A stretch of 64,000 nt of DNA from Silvibacterium bohemicum (GCF_001006305.1 NZ_LBHJ01000008.1:186001-250000); one strand, 5' to 3'. Counted from the first letter of the stretch, positions 48,318-58,060 are shown. A program made the numbers and translations. Notes: generated by a model from the letters alone, not told the origin.

Positions 48318-48734
48318 ATGATCAAACTGCTTGCGTTCGTTCCATCGCTGCTGGTGCTCGGAGCTGCAATGTTCCTTCAGGAGGCGGGCAATACCCCGGA
48401 AACTCAACCCTTTAAAGTCCCACCCGAACTGGTAGGCAAGACCAATCCAGTCAAACCCACCCCCGAGGGGATGGCCCACGCCGCCAAGATGTGGACCTAC
48501 GACTGCGCCATCTGCCACGGCGCCACCGGAGACGGCAACGGCGAGCTGGCCCATGACATGAAGCCCGCGCCCAAGGACTACCGCGATCCCGCCTCGCTCA
48601 AAGGCCTTTCCGACGGAGAGCTTTTCTACATCATTCAGAAAGGCAAAGACCAGATGCCCGCCGAAGGCGACCGCGCCAAGCCCGACGACATCTGGAACAT
48701 GGTGAGCCTGGTACGCTCCTTCGCCAAGAAGTAG
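48318..48734 (+). CDS. Secreted monohaem cytochrome c
   Basis: 138 residues. Signal segment LAFVPSLLVLGAAMFLQ, then one haem motif CAICH near residue 68 and a probable axial methionine in QMPAEGD near 117. A periplasmic electron carrier of class I. The ATG at 48318 follows GGAGG by six bases. No oxidase genes are next to it. Confidence 0.9.
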   Translation: MIKLLAFVPSLLVLGAAMFLQEAGNTPETQPFKVPPELVGKTNPVKPTPEGMAHAAKMWTYDCAICHGATGDGNGELAHDMKPAPKDYRDPASLKGLSDGELFYIIQKGKDQMPAEGDRAKPDDIWNMVSLVRSFAKK

Positions 48735-48842
48735 AGGCCCGGAAGAACCATCGGTATTGGAAACATCGGTCGGGACCGCGGTGTCGAAGGGTAGGTACGG
48801 CTTCAGCTCCCAAAAGGCAGAGCAGAGACACCCGGTTTTGAA

Positions 48843-48905
48843 GGGAATGTATGGGCTTCAGCCCATACATTCATCCGACATCAAAGAGAAAGGCTTCAGC
48901 CCCTG
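48843..48905. repeat. Family E hairpin
   Basis: ATGTATGGGC (48847-48856) pairs with GCCCATACAT (48861-48870) around TTCA; a second AGGCTTCAGCCCCTGAGG follows. Confidence 0.75.
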
Positions 48906-48914
48906 AGGAAGAGC

Positions 48915-49454
48915 TCAGGCTCCATGTCCACAACAATGCAGCACCCCAAGATACGCGCTCCACGGGCCAACCGCGTCCCGGTACTGATAAGCCATGATCC
49001 GAGAAATCTGGTGCAGATGAGTCAGGTCATGGACCGCCCAAGCCGATAGCAGCTCCGATAAACTCACCGGCCCGAAGGCGGGATGCCGGCCCTTCCGGTC
49101 GAGATCGGCGGGAATCAGGTTCCATCCCCGCACCTCCTCCAGATTCGCCGTCCGGAGCCTCGCGAATTCATCCAGAAGCTGGGCCAATGTCCGGCCTTCG
49201 GTCTCGCGGCGGAAGCCCAGGCGATCGAAGGGATCGAAAGACCGGCTTTCGCCGAACTCCCGGATCATCCTCCCGCGCCCAACCCAATCGGCGCGCTCGC
49301 CGTAGACCAGATGCCCGAGCACATCGAAGACCGTCCAGGTCTCGCCACCCTCGTTCCGCGCCGTCCAACTCTCCGGGAGATCCCGCAAGAGGGAATTCAA
49401 AGTGGCCGGAGTACGGTCCAGCAAAGCCAATGTTTCCTGTAGTTTCGTTACCAT
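48915..49454 (-). CDS. DinB-family protein
   Basis: 179 residues. DinB-like helical bundle: TWTVFDVLGHLVYGERADW carries the first histidine and AWAVHDLTHLHQISRIMA the next ones. ATG at 49454 follows GGGAG. Differs strongly from the DinB gene at 37796. Metal-dependent enzyme of unknown substrate. Confidence 0.82.
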   Translation of the reverse strand: MVTKLQETLALLDRTPATLNSLLRDLPESWTARNEGGETWTVFDVLGHLVYGERADWVGRGRMIREFGESRSFDPFDRLGFRRETEGRTLAQLLDEFARLRTANLEEVRGWNLIPADLDRKGRHPAFGPVSLSELLSAWAVHDLTHLHQISRIMAYQYRDAVGPWSAYLGVLHCCGHGA

Positions 49455-49540
49455 TTCGCTCCCTTTGGCACGGAATTGGTCCATGATCTCTGAAGATAGC
49501 CCCTCCAGAAATAACTTTCCTGAGGTGTGCCGCTATCAAA

Positions 49541-49676
49541 CATTGTCATCCCGACCAGAGCGAAGCGACGTGGAGGGACCTGCAGTTCGCTTTCCAGGGT
49601 GGCTGCTAAGTGGACGCGGGAGGGAAACTGCGGATCCCTCGGCTCGCGGTGCTCGCTCGGGATGACAATGTTTTGG
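49541..49676. repeat. Family C repeats in inverted pair
   Basis: CATTGTCATCCCGACCAGAG at the left and CTCGCTCGGGATGACAATG at the right form a long imperfect hairpin around GGAGGGACCTGCAG and GGATCCCTCGG. It occupies the centre of the 49455-49803 gap, which has no gene. Confidence 0.75.
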
Positions 49677-49753
49677 GGTGTCAGAGAGCGGCCGAAAGGC
49701 GAGTTTGGTGACACGGCTTCGCATGGAAAGCTCTCGACGTTCCTGCAAAACGG

Positions 49754-49780
49754 AAAAAGGCTGCGCCGAAGCGCAGCCTT
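49754..49780 (-). terminator. Intrinsic terminator after the peptidoglycan-binding-like gene
   Basis: AAGGCTGCGC (49757-49766) pairs with GCGCAGCCTT (49771-49780) around CGAA; on the minus strand it is followed by a run of T from 49758 to 49754. It ends the gene at 49804. Confidence 0.85.
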
Positions 49781-49803
49781 TCCCAAATAAGATCGTAATC
49801 CCG

Positions 49804-50262
49804 TTAATTCTGGATGGAGTGCGTATCAGCCAGGGTATTTGCCGCGTAGTTCGGATTGGGAGCCGGCTCGGATGGGCTATCTGCTTTGGCTGCAGTAGCT
49901 TCGCCGGTGTGATTCGGTCCCAGGCCAAGCTTGATGAGGGCACGTGAGTCGGGTGTCAGCTTGGTCTGCCAGCCGTGGTCGGACTGATACTTCAGCATCG
50001 CTGCCTGGGTATCGGAATCCCATTGGCCGGTGGGGCTGCCGCTCATGTAATTCTCGCGGATGAGCGCGGTCTGGATCTCACGGGCGCGATCGGTATCGAT
50101 CCCACGCTGTCCCATGATTACGTGCGAAACGTGTTTGACCTTCTTTGACGAGGTTTTATGATGTCCGGAAGTGGGGGCGCGGTGTGTACGGCTGGCCACG
50201 GCAGGAGTGACCGCCAGCGCTGTCATCAGAATTACCGACTGGCAAGCTCGAAATGAAAGCAT
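49804..50262 (-). CDS. Secreted protein with peptidoglycan-binding-like domain
   Basis: 152 residues. Signal peptide (SVILMTALAVTPAVA), a His/Lys/Ser-rich linker, then AREIQTALIRENYMSGSPTGQWDSDTQAAMLKYQ in overlapping stretches, which has the three-helix PG_binding_1 pattern (residues 60-110). The C-terminus is disordered. Probably binds the cell wall. A strong terminator follows. Confidence 0.78.
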   Translation of the reverse strand: MLSFRACQSVILMTALAVTPAVASRTHRAPTSGHHKTSSKKVKHVSHVIMGQRGIDTDRAREIQTALIRENYMSGSPTGQWDSDTQAAMLKYQSDHGWQTKLTPDSRALIKLGLGPNHTGEATAAKADSPSEPAPNPNYAANTLADTHSIQN

Positions 50263-50371
50263 GCAAAGAACCTCATGGGGCCTAACAAAGATGTATCGTC
50301 ACAAGTTCTAAAGACATCATATCTCAGATGTGTTACGCGTCAGCCTAATGGCTGTCCTTTCAGGATGCAAC

Positions 50372-50418
50372 AAAAAAATACTGGCTCCCCTCATACTTTC
50401 TGGGGAGCCAGTATCGTT
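50372..50418 (-). terminator. Intrinsic terminator of degQ
   Basis: ATACTGGCTCCCC (50378-50390) pairs with GGGGAGCCAGTAT (50402-50414). On the minus strand seven T follow, and on the plus strand CGTTTT follows, so it may work both ways. Confidence 0.88.
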
Positions 50419-50432
50419 TTAGGTTCAGCTGT

Positions 50433-52100
50433 TTACGGGAGGGTTCCTCCCAGGTACCGGCTGCCGAGACCGCGGCGCTGCGGATCGACCAGCTCGAAGG
50501 CCACATCCGAGCCCGGCTTGAGCGCGGCCACGAACTTGCCGAACTCGGCCACGCTGTGCACCGGCTGGCGGTTGATGGCGACGATCACCTGACCCTGCAG
50601 ATCGCTCAAACCGATCTCGTCCGCGAACGAGCCCGGCTTGACGCCCGCGACCAGCACGCCGTGCAGGCCCGCTGGAGCACCCTGGGGCAGGTCGTTGACC
50701 TGCAATCCAAGCTTGGATTGCGCGGCGTCCGGCGCCGAGGGGTTGCCGTTGTCGTCATCTTCAGGAGCATTGGACACCGCTGCCAGCATTTTGGCGCGGT
50801 CAGCGACGACCACATTGGCTTCCATCTGGCTTCCGTTGCGCAGGTAACCGACCTTGATGGTCGACCCCGGCTTGCGGGCGGAGATGTTCTCCACCAGGTC
50901 GTTGCCGTCCTTCACCGAGCGGCCATCCACGGTCACTATGATGTCGCCGGCCTTGAGCCCCGCCTTGTCGGCGGCGAACCCGGGCGTCACGCTGGCCACC
51001 AGCACTCCGCTCTTGAAGCCGTAAACCCGGCTGACCGCGGAGGACAGCGAAGGCTGGAAGGTGATGCCGATGCTGCCGCGAACTACCTTATGTGCCGGCG
51101 AAATCAGCTCGTTGTAGTCGTCGATCACCGTATTTGCCGGCATCGCGAAGCCCACACCGGCATAAGTTCCCGACTGCGTGAAGATGGCGGTGTTGACCCC
51201 GATTACTTCGCCCGCCATATTGAGCAGGGGACCGCCGGAATTACCCGGATTGATGGCGGCATCGGTCTGGATGAAGTGCTGGAACTGCCCAGCCGTTCCC
51301 GGATCGATGGTGCGGTTCTTGGCCGAGACAATGCCCGCCGTCACCGTCTGCGACAGGGTGAACGGGCTGCCGATGGCAATGACCCAATCGCCCACCTGCG
51401 CTCCATCGGAGTTGCCCAGCTTGACCGTAGGCAGCGGATGGTCGGTCTCGATCTTGATGACCGCGATATCCGTTTCCTTATCCACGCCGACTACCCTGGC
51501 GGGACGGCCCTGCAGGCTGCCACCCTCGGGATCGCTCGGCAGCTTTACGAAAATTTTGTCGGCTTTGTCGACTACGTGATTGTTGGTAATGATGTATCCC
51601 CGGGGATCGACGATGAAGCCGGAGCCCAGCGACTCGCGCTCCTGCCCGCCCTCATCCTGGCCGCCCTGCGGGCCCATTCCGAAGAAGCGGTTGAAGAAAT
51701 CCTGGAAGTTCTGGTTGCCGCCCTGACCACCCTGACCGCCTTGGCCCTGGTCGTCCTGATCGTCGTCATCATTGTCGTCGGGTGGCTGTTGCTGTTGCGG
51801 AGCCTGGCGCTGGTGCAGGTTGCGGCGCGACTGCTGGCGCTCTTTAGGCAGCGTAATCGTATTGATGTTCACCACCGCCGGCTCCACTTCCTTGGCGATG
51901 CGGGTGAAGTCCGTGGACATATCCCGCGGCGAAGGTATTTTGAGGGGAGTTGCGTCCGAGGTGTCGACCTTCGAGGATTCCTGGCCGCGTACGCCGTGCG
52001 AAACGATGGAACCGATAAGGATGCCCGCCGACAGCGTGGCAAGAATTGTAAAAGTCGAAGCGAGACGGCGATAGCGTAGCCGTCCAAGGAATGATTTCAT
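50433..52100 (-). CDS. degQ: HtrA/Deg-type periplasmic serine protease
   Basis: 555 residues. Membrane anchor or signal segment at residues 13-35. Trypsin-like domain with the His175-Asp211-Ser288 triad (TNNHVVD, ETDIAVIKI, PGNSGGPL), then two PDZ domains. Residues about 98-130 form a Gln-, Asp- and Gly-rich low-complexity stretch (QQQQPPDDNDDDDQDD then GQGGQGG) where other HtrA proteins have a short regulatory loop. Envelope protein quality control. ATG at 52100 is preferred to the in-frame start at 52157. Confidence 0.92.
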   Translation of the reverse strand: MKSFLGRLRYRRLASTFTILATLSAGILIGSIVSHGVRGQESSKVDTSDATPLKIPSPRDMSTDFTRIAKEVEPAVVNINTITLPKERQQSRRNLHQRQAPQQQQPPDDNDDDDQDDQGQGGQGGQGGNQNFQDFFNRFFGMGPQGGQDEGGQERESLGSGFIVDPRGYIITNNHVVDKADKIFVKLPSDPEGGSLQGRPARVVGVDKETDIAVIKIETDHPLPTVKLGNSDGAQVGDWVIAIGSPFTLSQTVTAGIVSAKNRTIDPGTAGQFQHFIQTDAAINPGNSGGPLLNMAGEVIGVNTAIFTQSGTYAGVGFAMPANTVIDDYNELISPAHKVVRGSIGITFQPSLSSAVSRVYGFKSGVLVASVTPGFAADKAGLKAGDIIVTVDGRSVKDGNDLVENISARKPGSTIKVGYLRNGSQMEANVVVADRAKMLAAVSNAPEDDDNGNPSAPDAAQSKLGLQVNDLPQGAPAGLHGVLVAGVKPGSFADEIGLSDLQGQVIVAINRQPVHSVAEFGKFVAALKPGSDVAFELVDPQRRGLGSRYLGGTLP

Positions 52101-52269
52101 CTCAGGTCTAACCTCATTCTTCCATTCAAACGGCGTAGAAACGGGGGTACGCGACAATCAGGGAATGCAGTCTCCGGCGCTTCATCTCTGCTCTAGTATA
52201 AGTCTGCTTCAAAAGTGCCGCACTTTTCCATCCGTCAATAGCCTATAGACGTAAAACTGGTGGGAATTG

Positions 52270-53205
52270 CTACGGAATCGGCGCAGCTTCGTGCGCTGTG
52301 GATTGGATGCGCGAGGGTAACAGCTCGGTGACACCAATCCCGGCGAAAATCAGCAGCGCACCCGCTCCTGAGCGCAAACCCAGCCGCTCACCGAGAAACA
52401 GGAACGAAGTGATCCATGCAAAGACCGGCTCCAGGGTCAGCAGCAGAGCCGTATGTGTCGCGGGAAGAAACTGCTGCGCCCAGCTTTGAATGGTGAACGC
52501 CGCAGCCGTCGCCAACACCGATGCGATCGTCAGCGCCACCACCACCCGTACACTCCAGTGCAGAAAAGGCCGCTCGAAAACCGGCAGGCTGATAGCCATG
52601 AAGAGTGTAGCGAAGCCCACCTGCAGCACCGCCAGCTGCTCGAACGGCACGCGCGGAGAAAAGTGAGCCAGAGCCAGCATGTGGAAGGCAAATCCCAGCG
52701 CGCAGCCCAGCGTCAGCAGATCGCCCACGTTCATGCTGCGGAAGTCGAAGCCGGAGTGCGCCGCCCCAGAGCCTGCAGGCGTAGTGAGCAGCACGATGCC
52801 CCCAAAGGCCAGCAGCGCGCCGAGATAGGCATTCCAAGCCGGAGCGTGGCTCGCAACCGGCCGCAGCCGGGGAATCACCAGCAACAGGGGCACGATCACC
52901 ACCACCATTCCGGTGATGAAGGCCGACTTCGAAGGCGTAGTCAGCCGCAGCCCTGCCGTCTGGAACTGATATCCCATCGCCAGAAAGAATCCGGTCAGAC
53001 ATCCAAAGAAAATCGTCCGGCCATCCATCCGGCCGATGTGCCGCCGATAGACCAACCCCAGGCACAACGTTGCCAAACCCATGCGCAGCAGGTTGAAGAG
53101 CAGGGGAGAGATGTCGGCCAGCGCGTCCTTGACCAGCACAAACGTCGAGCCCCAGACGATCACCACGCCAAGCAAAAGAAGATGGGCTTTCAGAGACCGC
53201 GACAT
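52270..53205 (-). CDS. EamA-family (DMT) transporter
   Basis: 311 residues with about ten hydrophobic segments and an internal repeat of the EamA domain: HLLLLGVVIVWGSTFVLVKD at the start and LLLTLEPVFAWITSFLFLGERLG in the second half. Drug/metabolite exporter superfamily; substrate not predictable. Confidence 0.88.
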   Translation of the reverse strand: MSRSLKAHLLLLGVVIVWGSTFVLVKDALADISPLLFNLLRMGLATLCLGLVYRRHIGRMDGRTIFFGCLTGFFLAMGYQFQTAGLRLTTPSKSAFITGMVVVIVPLLLVIPRLRPVASHAPAWNAYLGALLAFGGIVLLTTPAGSGAAHSGFDFRSMNVGDLLTLGCALGFAFHMLALAHFSPRVPFEQLAVLQVGFATLFMAISLPVFERPFLHWSVRVVVALTIASVLATAAAFTIQSWAQQFLPATHTALLLTLEPVFAWITSFLFLGERLGLRSGAGALLIFAGIGVTELLPSRIQSTAHEAAPIP

Positions 53206-53224
53206 AAACCAAGCCTACCAGCGG

Positions 53225-53275
53225 GGGACTGGCCGTCCAGGCGTATGCGCTTTCGCGCCACCCCGCTGGCGCGAT
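53225..53275. repeat. Family F repeat
   Basis: GACTGGCCGTCCAGGCGTAT then GCGCCACCCCGCTGGCGCGATG. Confidence 0.65.
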
Positions 53276-53371
53276 GCTCTTTCTGGCACGACAGCTTGCC
53301 CGTCCACACTATGATCCGTTACGACTTAACGCTCCACGTCTACCGTTCATCGAAACAAAGGTCATTCATTG

Positions 53372-53467
53372 AAACGGATGTCATTCCGGCGACGAAGGAA
53401 GGAAGAATCCCGGCAATGTTGCCTAGCCAACTGAGCTGAGATTCTTCGCTCCGCTCAGCAATGACGT
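53372..53467. repeat. Family B repeat
   Basis: TGTCATTCCGGCGACGAAGG, GAAGAATCCCGG, GCTGAGATTCTTCGC and CAGCAATGACG. With the family F unit it fills the 53206-53545 gap. Confidence 0.7.
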
Positions 53468-53545
53468 GACGGGTTCAGTCCCCTTCGCCGCATCGACCCG
53501 ATTTTCACAGCCGCTCCCCGGTCATTCAGTAGAGAATGCTTATGC

Positions 53546-54811
53546 ATGAGTTTCCCCACCGACGTACCGGCAGCTGACGAAGAAATCCAGCCGCCCGCAC
53601 CGAAACGCCGCGCCGCCGTCACCTTCATCTTCGTAACCATTGCCCTGGACATGCTGGCCATGGGCATGATCGCGCCCGTCCTGCCACGCCTCATCACCGA
53701 ATTCGCCGGCGGCAGCGAGGCCCACGGCGCGGAGATCTTCGGCCTCTTCGGAACCGTCTGGGCGGTCATGCAGTTCTTCTTTTCGCCGCTGCTCGGCTCG
53801 CTCTCCGACCGCTTCGGACGCCGGCCCGTGATCCTGCTTTCGAATTTGGGCCTCGGCCTCGACTACGTGGTCATGGCGCTGTCGCCGAACCTCGCCTGGC
53901 TCTTCGCCGGACGCCTGATCTCCGGCATCACTTCGTCGAGCATCCCCACCGCCATGGCCTACATCGCCGATGTGACCCCGCCCAAGAAGCGCGCCGAGGC
54001 CTTCGGCATGGTCTCCGCTGCCTTCGGATTGGGCTTCGTGCTGGGACCGGCGCTGGGCGGCATCCTCGGCAACTACAGCGCGCGCCTGCCCTTCTGGGTA
54101 GCCGGCGGCATGAGCCTGCTCAATGCTACGTACGGCTTCTTCGTCCTGCCCGAATCGCTGGGGAAAGAGCATCGCGGACGCTTTTCCTGGAAGCGCGCCA
54201 ATCCCGTCGGATCGCTGACCCTGCTGCGCCGCCATCGCGAGCTGCTCGGGCTGGCCTCCGTGCTCTTTCTCAGCTACCTCACCCAGCAGTCGCTGATGAA
54301 CACCTGGGTGCTGTATCTCGATTACCGCTTCAGCTGGACCAATCGCGCGGTCGGGCTGTCGTTGGCGCTGGTCGGAATCTGCTCGGCAACGGTCGGCGGG
54401 TTTCTGGTGCGCCCGGCGATCAAGCGGCTGGGCGACCGTAACACGCTGCTGGCCGGCATCGGCATCGGCTGGATTGGCTTCGCCATCTTTGGATTGGCGC
54501 CCACCGGCCTCATCTTCCTCTCCGGCATTCCAATCATGGCGCTGTGGGGACTTTGCGGACCGCCGGCGCAGGGCCTGATGACCCGCCATGTAGAGGCCAA
54601 CGAGCAGGGACAGCTGCAGGGAGCGGTGCAGTGCATCCGCGGACTGACCGCGCTCATCGGACCGAGCATGTTCACCTTCGTCTTCGCCGCAGCGATACGG
54701 CCGACCAACCGCATCCACCTGCCCGGAGCCCCATTCCTGCTGGCTGCGGCGATCCTGTTGTCGGCATTGCCGCTGGCCCTGGTGGTGACCAAGCGCGAAG
54801 CTGCGGCGTAA
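53546..54811 (+). CDS. Major facilitator superfamily transporter (TetA-like group)
   Basis: 421 residues, about twelve hydrophobic segments. Loop 2-3 motif A is GSLSDRFGRRPVILLSN and motif C is GLGFVLGPALGGILG, which place it among proton antiporters of the DHA1/TetA-like group. A drug or metabolite exporter; resistance to tetracycline is not implied. The N-terminal 20 residues are acidic and proline-rich. Confidence 0.9.
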   Translation: MSFPTDVPAADEEIQPPAPKRRAAVTFIFVTIALDMLAMGMIAPVLPRLITEFAGGSEAHGAEIFGLFGTVWAVMQFFFSPLLGSLSDRFGRRPVILLSNLGLGLDYVVMALSPNLAWLFAGRLISGITSSSIPTAMAYIADVTPPKKRAEAFGMVSAAFGLGFVLGPALGGILGNYSARLPFWVAGGMSLLNATYGFFVLPESLGKEHRGRFSWKRANPVGSLTLLRRHRELLGLASVLFLSYLTQQSLMNTWVLYLDYRFSWTNRAVGLSLALVGICSATVGGFLVRPAIKRLGDRNTLLAGIGIGWIGFAIFGLAPTGLIFLSGIPIMALWGLCGPPAQGLMTRHVEANEQGQLQGAVQCIRGLTALIGPSMFTFVFAAAIRPTNRIHLPGAPFLLAAAILLSALPLALVVTKREAAA

Positions 54812-54848
54812 CACACAGTCTCGGCCATTGACGACAACGGCGTCATTC

Positions 54849-54930
54849 TGAGCTCAGCGAAGAATCTCAGCTCCGTTGACGGCGCAACATCGTTAAGATT
54901 CTTCCTCCTTTTGGTTGTCAGGATGACGGA
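54849..54930. repeat. Family B repeat
   Basis: CGTCATTCTGAGCTCAGCGA through TTCTTCCTCCTTTTGGTTGT to CAGGATGACGG, between two convergent genes. Confidence 0.8.
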
Positions 54931-54942
54931 AGTCGGTGCCTA

Positions 54943-56715
54943 TCAACGTCCGTGAGTTTCGCCCTTATACACCGTCTTCCCACCCACAACCGTCCGCAGC
55001 ACCTGCGTCTTCAAAATCTCCGCTGGAACAACCGCCGTCGGGTCGCGATCCAGGACTACGAAATCGGCCGCGTAGCCTGGCGCCAGCTTGCCCTTCCACG
55101 GTTCTGTGAATTCGGCATAGGCCGAGCCTTGGGTGTAGGCGTAGAGCGCCTGCCATATGGTGATCTTCTGCTCGGGATGGTAGGTCATCGTTCCTGTCTC
55201 GTTCCTGCGTGTGACCGCCGCATAGACGCCGCGAAAGGGCGTGACCGGCTCCACGGGATAATCGGTCCCGAAGGCCAGCGGAACGCCCGCGTCGAGAAAG
55301 CTCTTCCACGCATACGATCCCTTGGCCCGCTCCGGCCCCAGCCGCTGCTCCGCCCAGTTCATATCGGTCAGCAGGTGATTGGGCTGCATCGATGCAATCA
55401 CGCCGAGCTGCTTGTAGCGTGCGAAGTCTCCCGCATCCACCACCTGCGAGTGCTCGATGCGATAACGGGGATCGCGAAACCCGATGCGCATGGCGCGCCG
55501 CACATTGTTATGGAACGGCCGATGCGACTGCGGATAGGGAGGAGAGATCTGCGGCGTCAGCTGCGGCTTGGTGGCCGCTTCAGCAGCCGCGAAGGCGTCC
55601 AGAGCCATGCTCACCGCGCGGTCGCCGATGGCGTGAAAGCCCATCTGGAAGCCGGCCTTCGCCCGTTCGATGGCCATCGGATTCAGCGTCTCCTGCTGAT
55701 AGCGCGGGATACCGGAGTTGCCCGGATCGTCGGCGTAGGCTCCATTCAGCGCAGCCGTGCGCGATCCCAGCGAGCCATCCATGAAGCCCTTCAGCATGGT
55801 GGTGTGCAGCATGCGATCGTTCGCATCGTGATAACTGCGGTGTGTCTGCAGCAGCTCAATTGGAGCATCGAAGGGCAGCCACTCGCTCACCCGCACCGGG
55901 AGCGCTCCCTCACGCTCCAACTGCTCATAGACCAGAAAATCATCCCACTCCGAATTGTCCTGTACTGAGGTGATGCCGTGCGCCGCCGCATCCTGCAATG
56001 CCAGCAAGTCACCCTTACGGCGTAGCTCCGAAGTTGGCGGCGGAATATGTTTCTCGATCAGTGCCTGCGCGGTCTCGCGAATGATCCCCGTCGGATGACC
56101 CTCCGCGTCGCGGTCGATCTTGCCGCCCTGCGGATCGGGCGTGTCGCGCGTGATCTGCGCAGCAGTCAACGCCGCCGTGTTCGCGATGGCAATATGCCCG
56201 TCGACCCGCACCAGGAACGCCGGATGACCGCCCGTGACCGCATCGAGATCGGCTTTCGCCGGCAGTTTTTTCGACTCCCACAGCGTGTGATCCCATCCAC
56301 CGCCGGTCAGCCACGCGGAAGGTGCAGCGGCTTCTGCTGCCTTGCGAATACGCGACTGCATCTCGACCAGCGACTGGCTGCCGGTGAGATCGACCGAGAG
56401 CTTGATCCGCCCGGCATCGCCCAGATGTACATGGGCATCGTTGAAGCCCGGCATCACGAACGCGCCATGCAGGTCGATGAGCTGCGTATTCGCGCCGCGA
56501 TACGCCGCCTTCACGGCATCATCGTTTCCCACGCCGATGACGTTGCCCCCGGCCACGGCAAAGGCCTGCACCCGCTCCGCGCTGGGACCATCCATGCCGT
56601 TCCCGGTAAGTACATTGCCATGAAAGTAGATCGCATCGGCAATGGGATGCGTCTGCGCAGCGGCCATGGTCGCAAGCAGGGAAGCGAATAAGAAGAAGGA
56701 CCAACGTGCGTTCAC
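54943..56715 (-). CDS. Secreted amidohydrolase (YtcJ-like)
   Basis: 590 residues, GTG start, signal peptide (FFLFASLLATMAAAQ). Metal-dependent amidohydrolase superfamily, YtcJ/family 3: GFNDAHVHLGD holds the first His-x-His, FHAIGDRAVSMALDAF and YRIEHSQVVD later metal ligands, and AFGTDYPVEP the catalytic Asp. The substrate is unknown; similar enzymes act on N-substituted formamides and cyclic amides. Confidence 0.88.
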   Translation of the reverse strand: MNARWSFFLFASLLATMAAAQTHPIADAIYFHGNVLTGNGMDGPSAERVQAFAVAGGNVIGVGNDDAVKAAYRGANTQLIDLHGAFVMPGFNDAHVHLGDAGRIKLSVDLTGSQSLVEMQSRIRKAAEAAAPSAWLTGGGWDHTLWESKKLPAKADLDAVTGGHPAFLVRVDGHIAIANTAALTAAQITRDTPDPQGGKIDRDAEGHPTGIIRETAQALIEKHIPPPTSELRRKGDLLALQDAAAHGITSVQDNSEWDDFLVYEQLEREGALPVRVSEWLPFDAPIELLQTHRSYHDANDRMLHTTMLKGFMDGSLGSRTAALNGAYADDPGNSGIPRYQQETLNPMAIERAKAGFQMGFHAIGDRAVSMALDAFAAAEAATKPQLTPQISPPYPQSHRPFHNNVRRAMRIGFRDPRYRIEHSQVVDAGDFARYKQLGVIASMQPNHLLTDMNWAEQRLGPERAKGSYAWKSFLDAGVPLAFGTDYPVEPVTPFRGVYAAVTRRNETGTMTYHPEQKITIWQALYAYTQGSAYAEFTEPWKGKLAPGYAADFVVLDRDPTAVVPAEILKTQVLRTVVGGKTVYKGETHGR

Positions 56716-56760
56716 GCGAGCAGTCTATCAACCGGCAGGCGAGGATGGCTGGCTTTCTGC

Positions 56761-57993
56761 TCAGCCCGTAGCCATGGCCAGCAGCAGAAGCAGCACGCGG
56801 CGCAGCCCCAGCTCGCGTCCCTTCGCGTCGTACCACTCGCCGCGGGTGTGGATGCCTCCGCCTTCGCCGCCCGCGCCCAGGCTCACCGCGCTCACCCCGC
56901 GCGAAAGCGGGATATTCGCGTCGGTCGACGCCACGCGCAGCTCGGTGCGAATGCTCAAGTGCCGGTCGACGGCACGCAGCACATCGAGCAGCGGCGCATC
57001 GGGCGCCAACCGACCCGCGGGACGCGATCCTATCTTCTCGATGCTGAATTCGAGAGCATGCTTGCGCCGGCTGCTACTCGCAACGGTCTGGTTGACCGCG
57101 ATCACCGCGTCCTCGATCGCGCGATGCAGCTCCACCTCCAGCCGGATCAGCTGCTCGGGGTCGGTCGACCGCAGATCGAAGCGTGCGGAAGCCTGTTCGG
57201 GGATGGCGTTGATCGCCGTGCCGCCGTCAATCGTTCCCACATTCAGCGTGGTCCGCGGCGAGCCTTCCAGATCGAGCTCCGCCAGCTTCGCAATCGCCTG
57301 GCTTAGCGTGACGATGGGATTCGGCCGTCCCGCATCCGTCCATGAATGGCCGCCCGGCCCGCGCAGCGTCACCAGATAGCGCTGGCTGCCCAGAGCATCG
57401 GTGACGGCCACCTCGTGCCCCGCGCCGTCCAGCACGATGTGCGCGCCGATCCGGTCTCTCCACTCCGCGTGATCGTAGATGTAGCGAATGCCGCGCAGGT
57501 CACCCTCGCCCTCTTCGCCGACATTGCCGGCAAAGACCACGTTGCAACCCGGCACAATGCCGGCCTGCTGAATCGCCGCCGCCAGGGCCAGAAGACAGAC
57601 CACGCCGGCGCCGTTGTCGCAGGCTCCCGGCGCATAGAGCCGGGTGTCTTCCACCCGGGGTTCGATCGGCATGTCAGCAGGAAAGACGGTATCGATATGC
57701 GCGGAGAGAATCAGCCATTCTTCGCAGGGCTGCGGAGCCTTCAGCACGCCGATGGCGTTGCCCATCGCGTCCAGCGCGACATCCGACAGACCATGCTCGC
57801 GAAAGCGCTCGCACACCCACTCCGCCCGCGGACGCTCGCCAAAGGGAGGAGCCGCGACCGCCACCAACTCAGTCTGCCAGCGCAGGATCTGCCGCTCCTG
57901 CAGATGCAGCCACTGAAAGGCCTGATGGACACGCCGGTCCGCCGCCAGCTGCGCGATGCGTGCAAATGCCGAAACTGGAGCGGTCGAAGCCAT
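56761..57993 (-). CDS. M20-family peptidase
   Basis: 410 residues. Zinc-dependent M20 aminopeptidase or deacylase: SAHIDTVFPADM, CDNGAGVVCLLALA and FAGNVGEEGEGDLRG carry the metal ligands and catalytic Glu, with a dimerisation domain between residues about 200 and 300. Closest in layout to PepT-like tripeptidases. Cytoplasmic. Tandem with the amidohydrolase gene, 45 bases upstream. Confidence 0.88.
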   Translation of the reverse strand: MASTAPVSAFARIAQLAADRRVHQAFQWLHLQERQILRWQTELVAVAAPPFGERPRAEWVCERFREHGLSDVALDAMGNAIGVLKAPQPCEEWLILSAHIDTVFPADMPIEPRVEDTRLYAPGACDNGAGVVCLLALAAAIQQAGIVPGCNVVFAGNVGEEGEGDLRGIRYIYDHAEWRDRIGAHIVLDGAGHEVAVTDALGSQRYLVTLRGPGGHSWTDAGRPNPIVTLSQAIAKLAELDLEGSPRTTLNVGTIDGGTAINAIPEQASARFDLRSTDPEQLIRLEVELHRAIEDAVIAVNQTVASSSRRKHALEFSIEKIGSRPAGRLAPDAPLLDVLRAVDRHLSIRTELRVASTDANIPLSRGVSAVSLGAGGEGGGIHTRGEWYDAKGRELGLRRVLLLLLAMATG

Positions 57994-58013
57994 GAAGTAT
58001 CAGCCTAGCAGGA

Positions 58014-58060
58014 CTCGCCGTCCGGGCAACTGCGCTTCGCGCCACCCCGCTTGCGCGATG
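58014..58060. repeat. Family F repeat
   Basis: GGACTCGCCGTCCGGGCAAC then GCGCCACCCCGCTTGCGCGATG. Confidence 0.65.

Noticed and set aside
53540-54814. Minus-strand frame of 424 residues opposite the MFS gene
   Set aside because: Hydrophilic Gln/Arg/Gly-rich shadow; the plus strand encodes a complete transporter.
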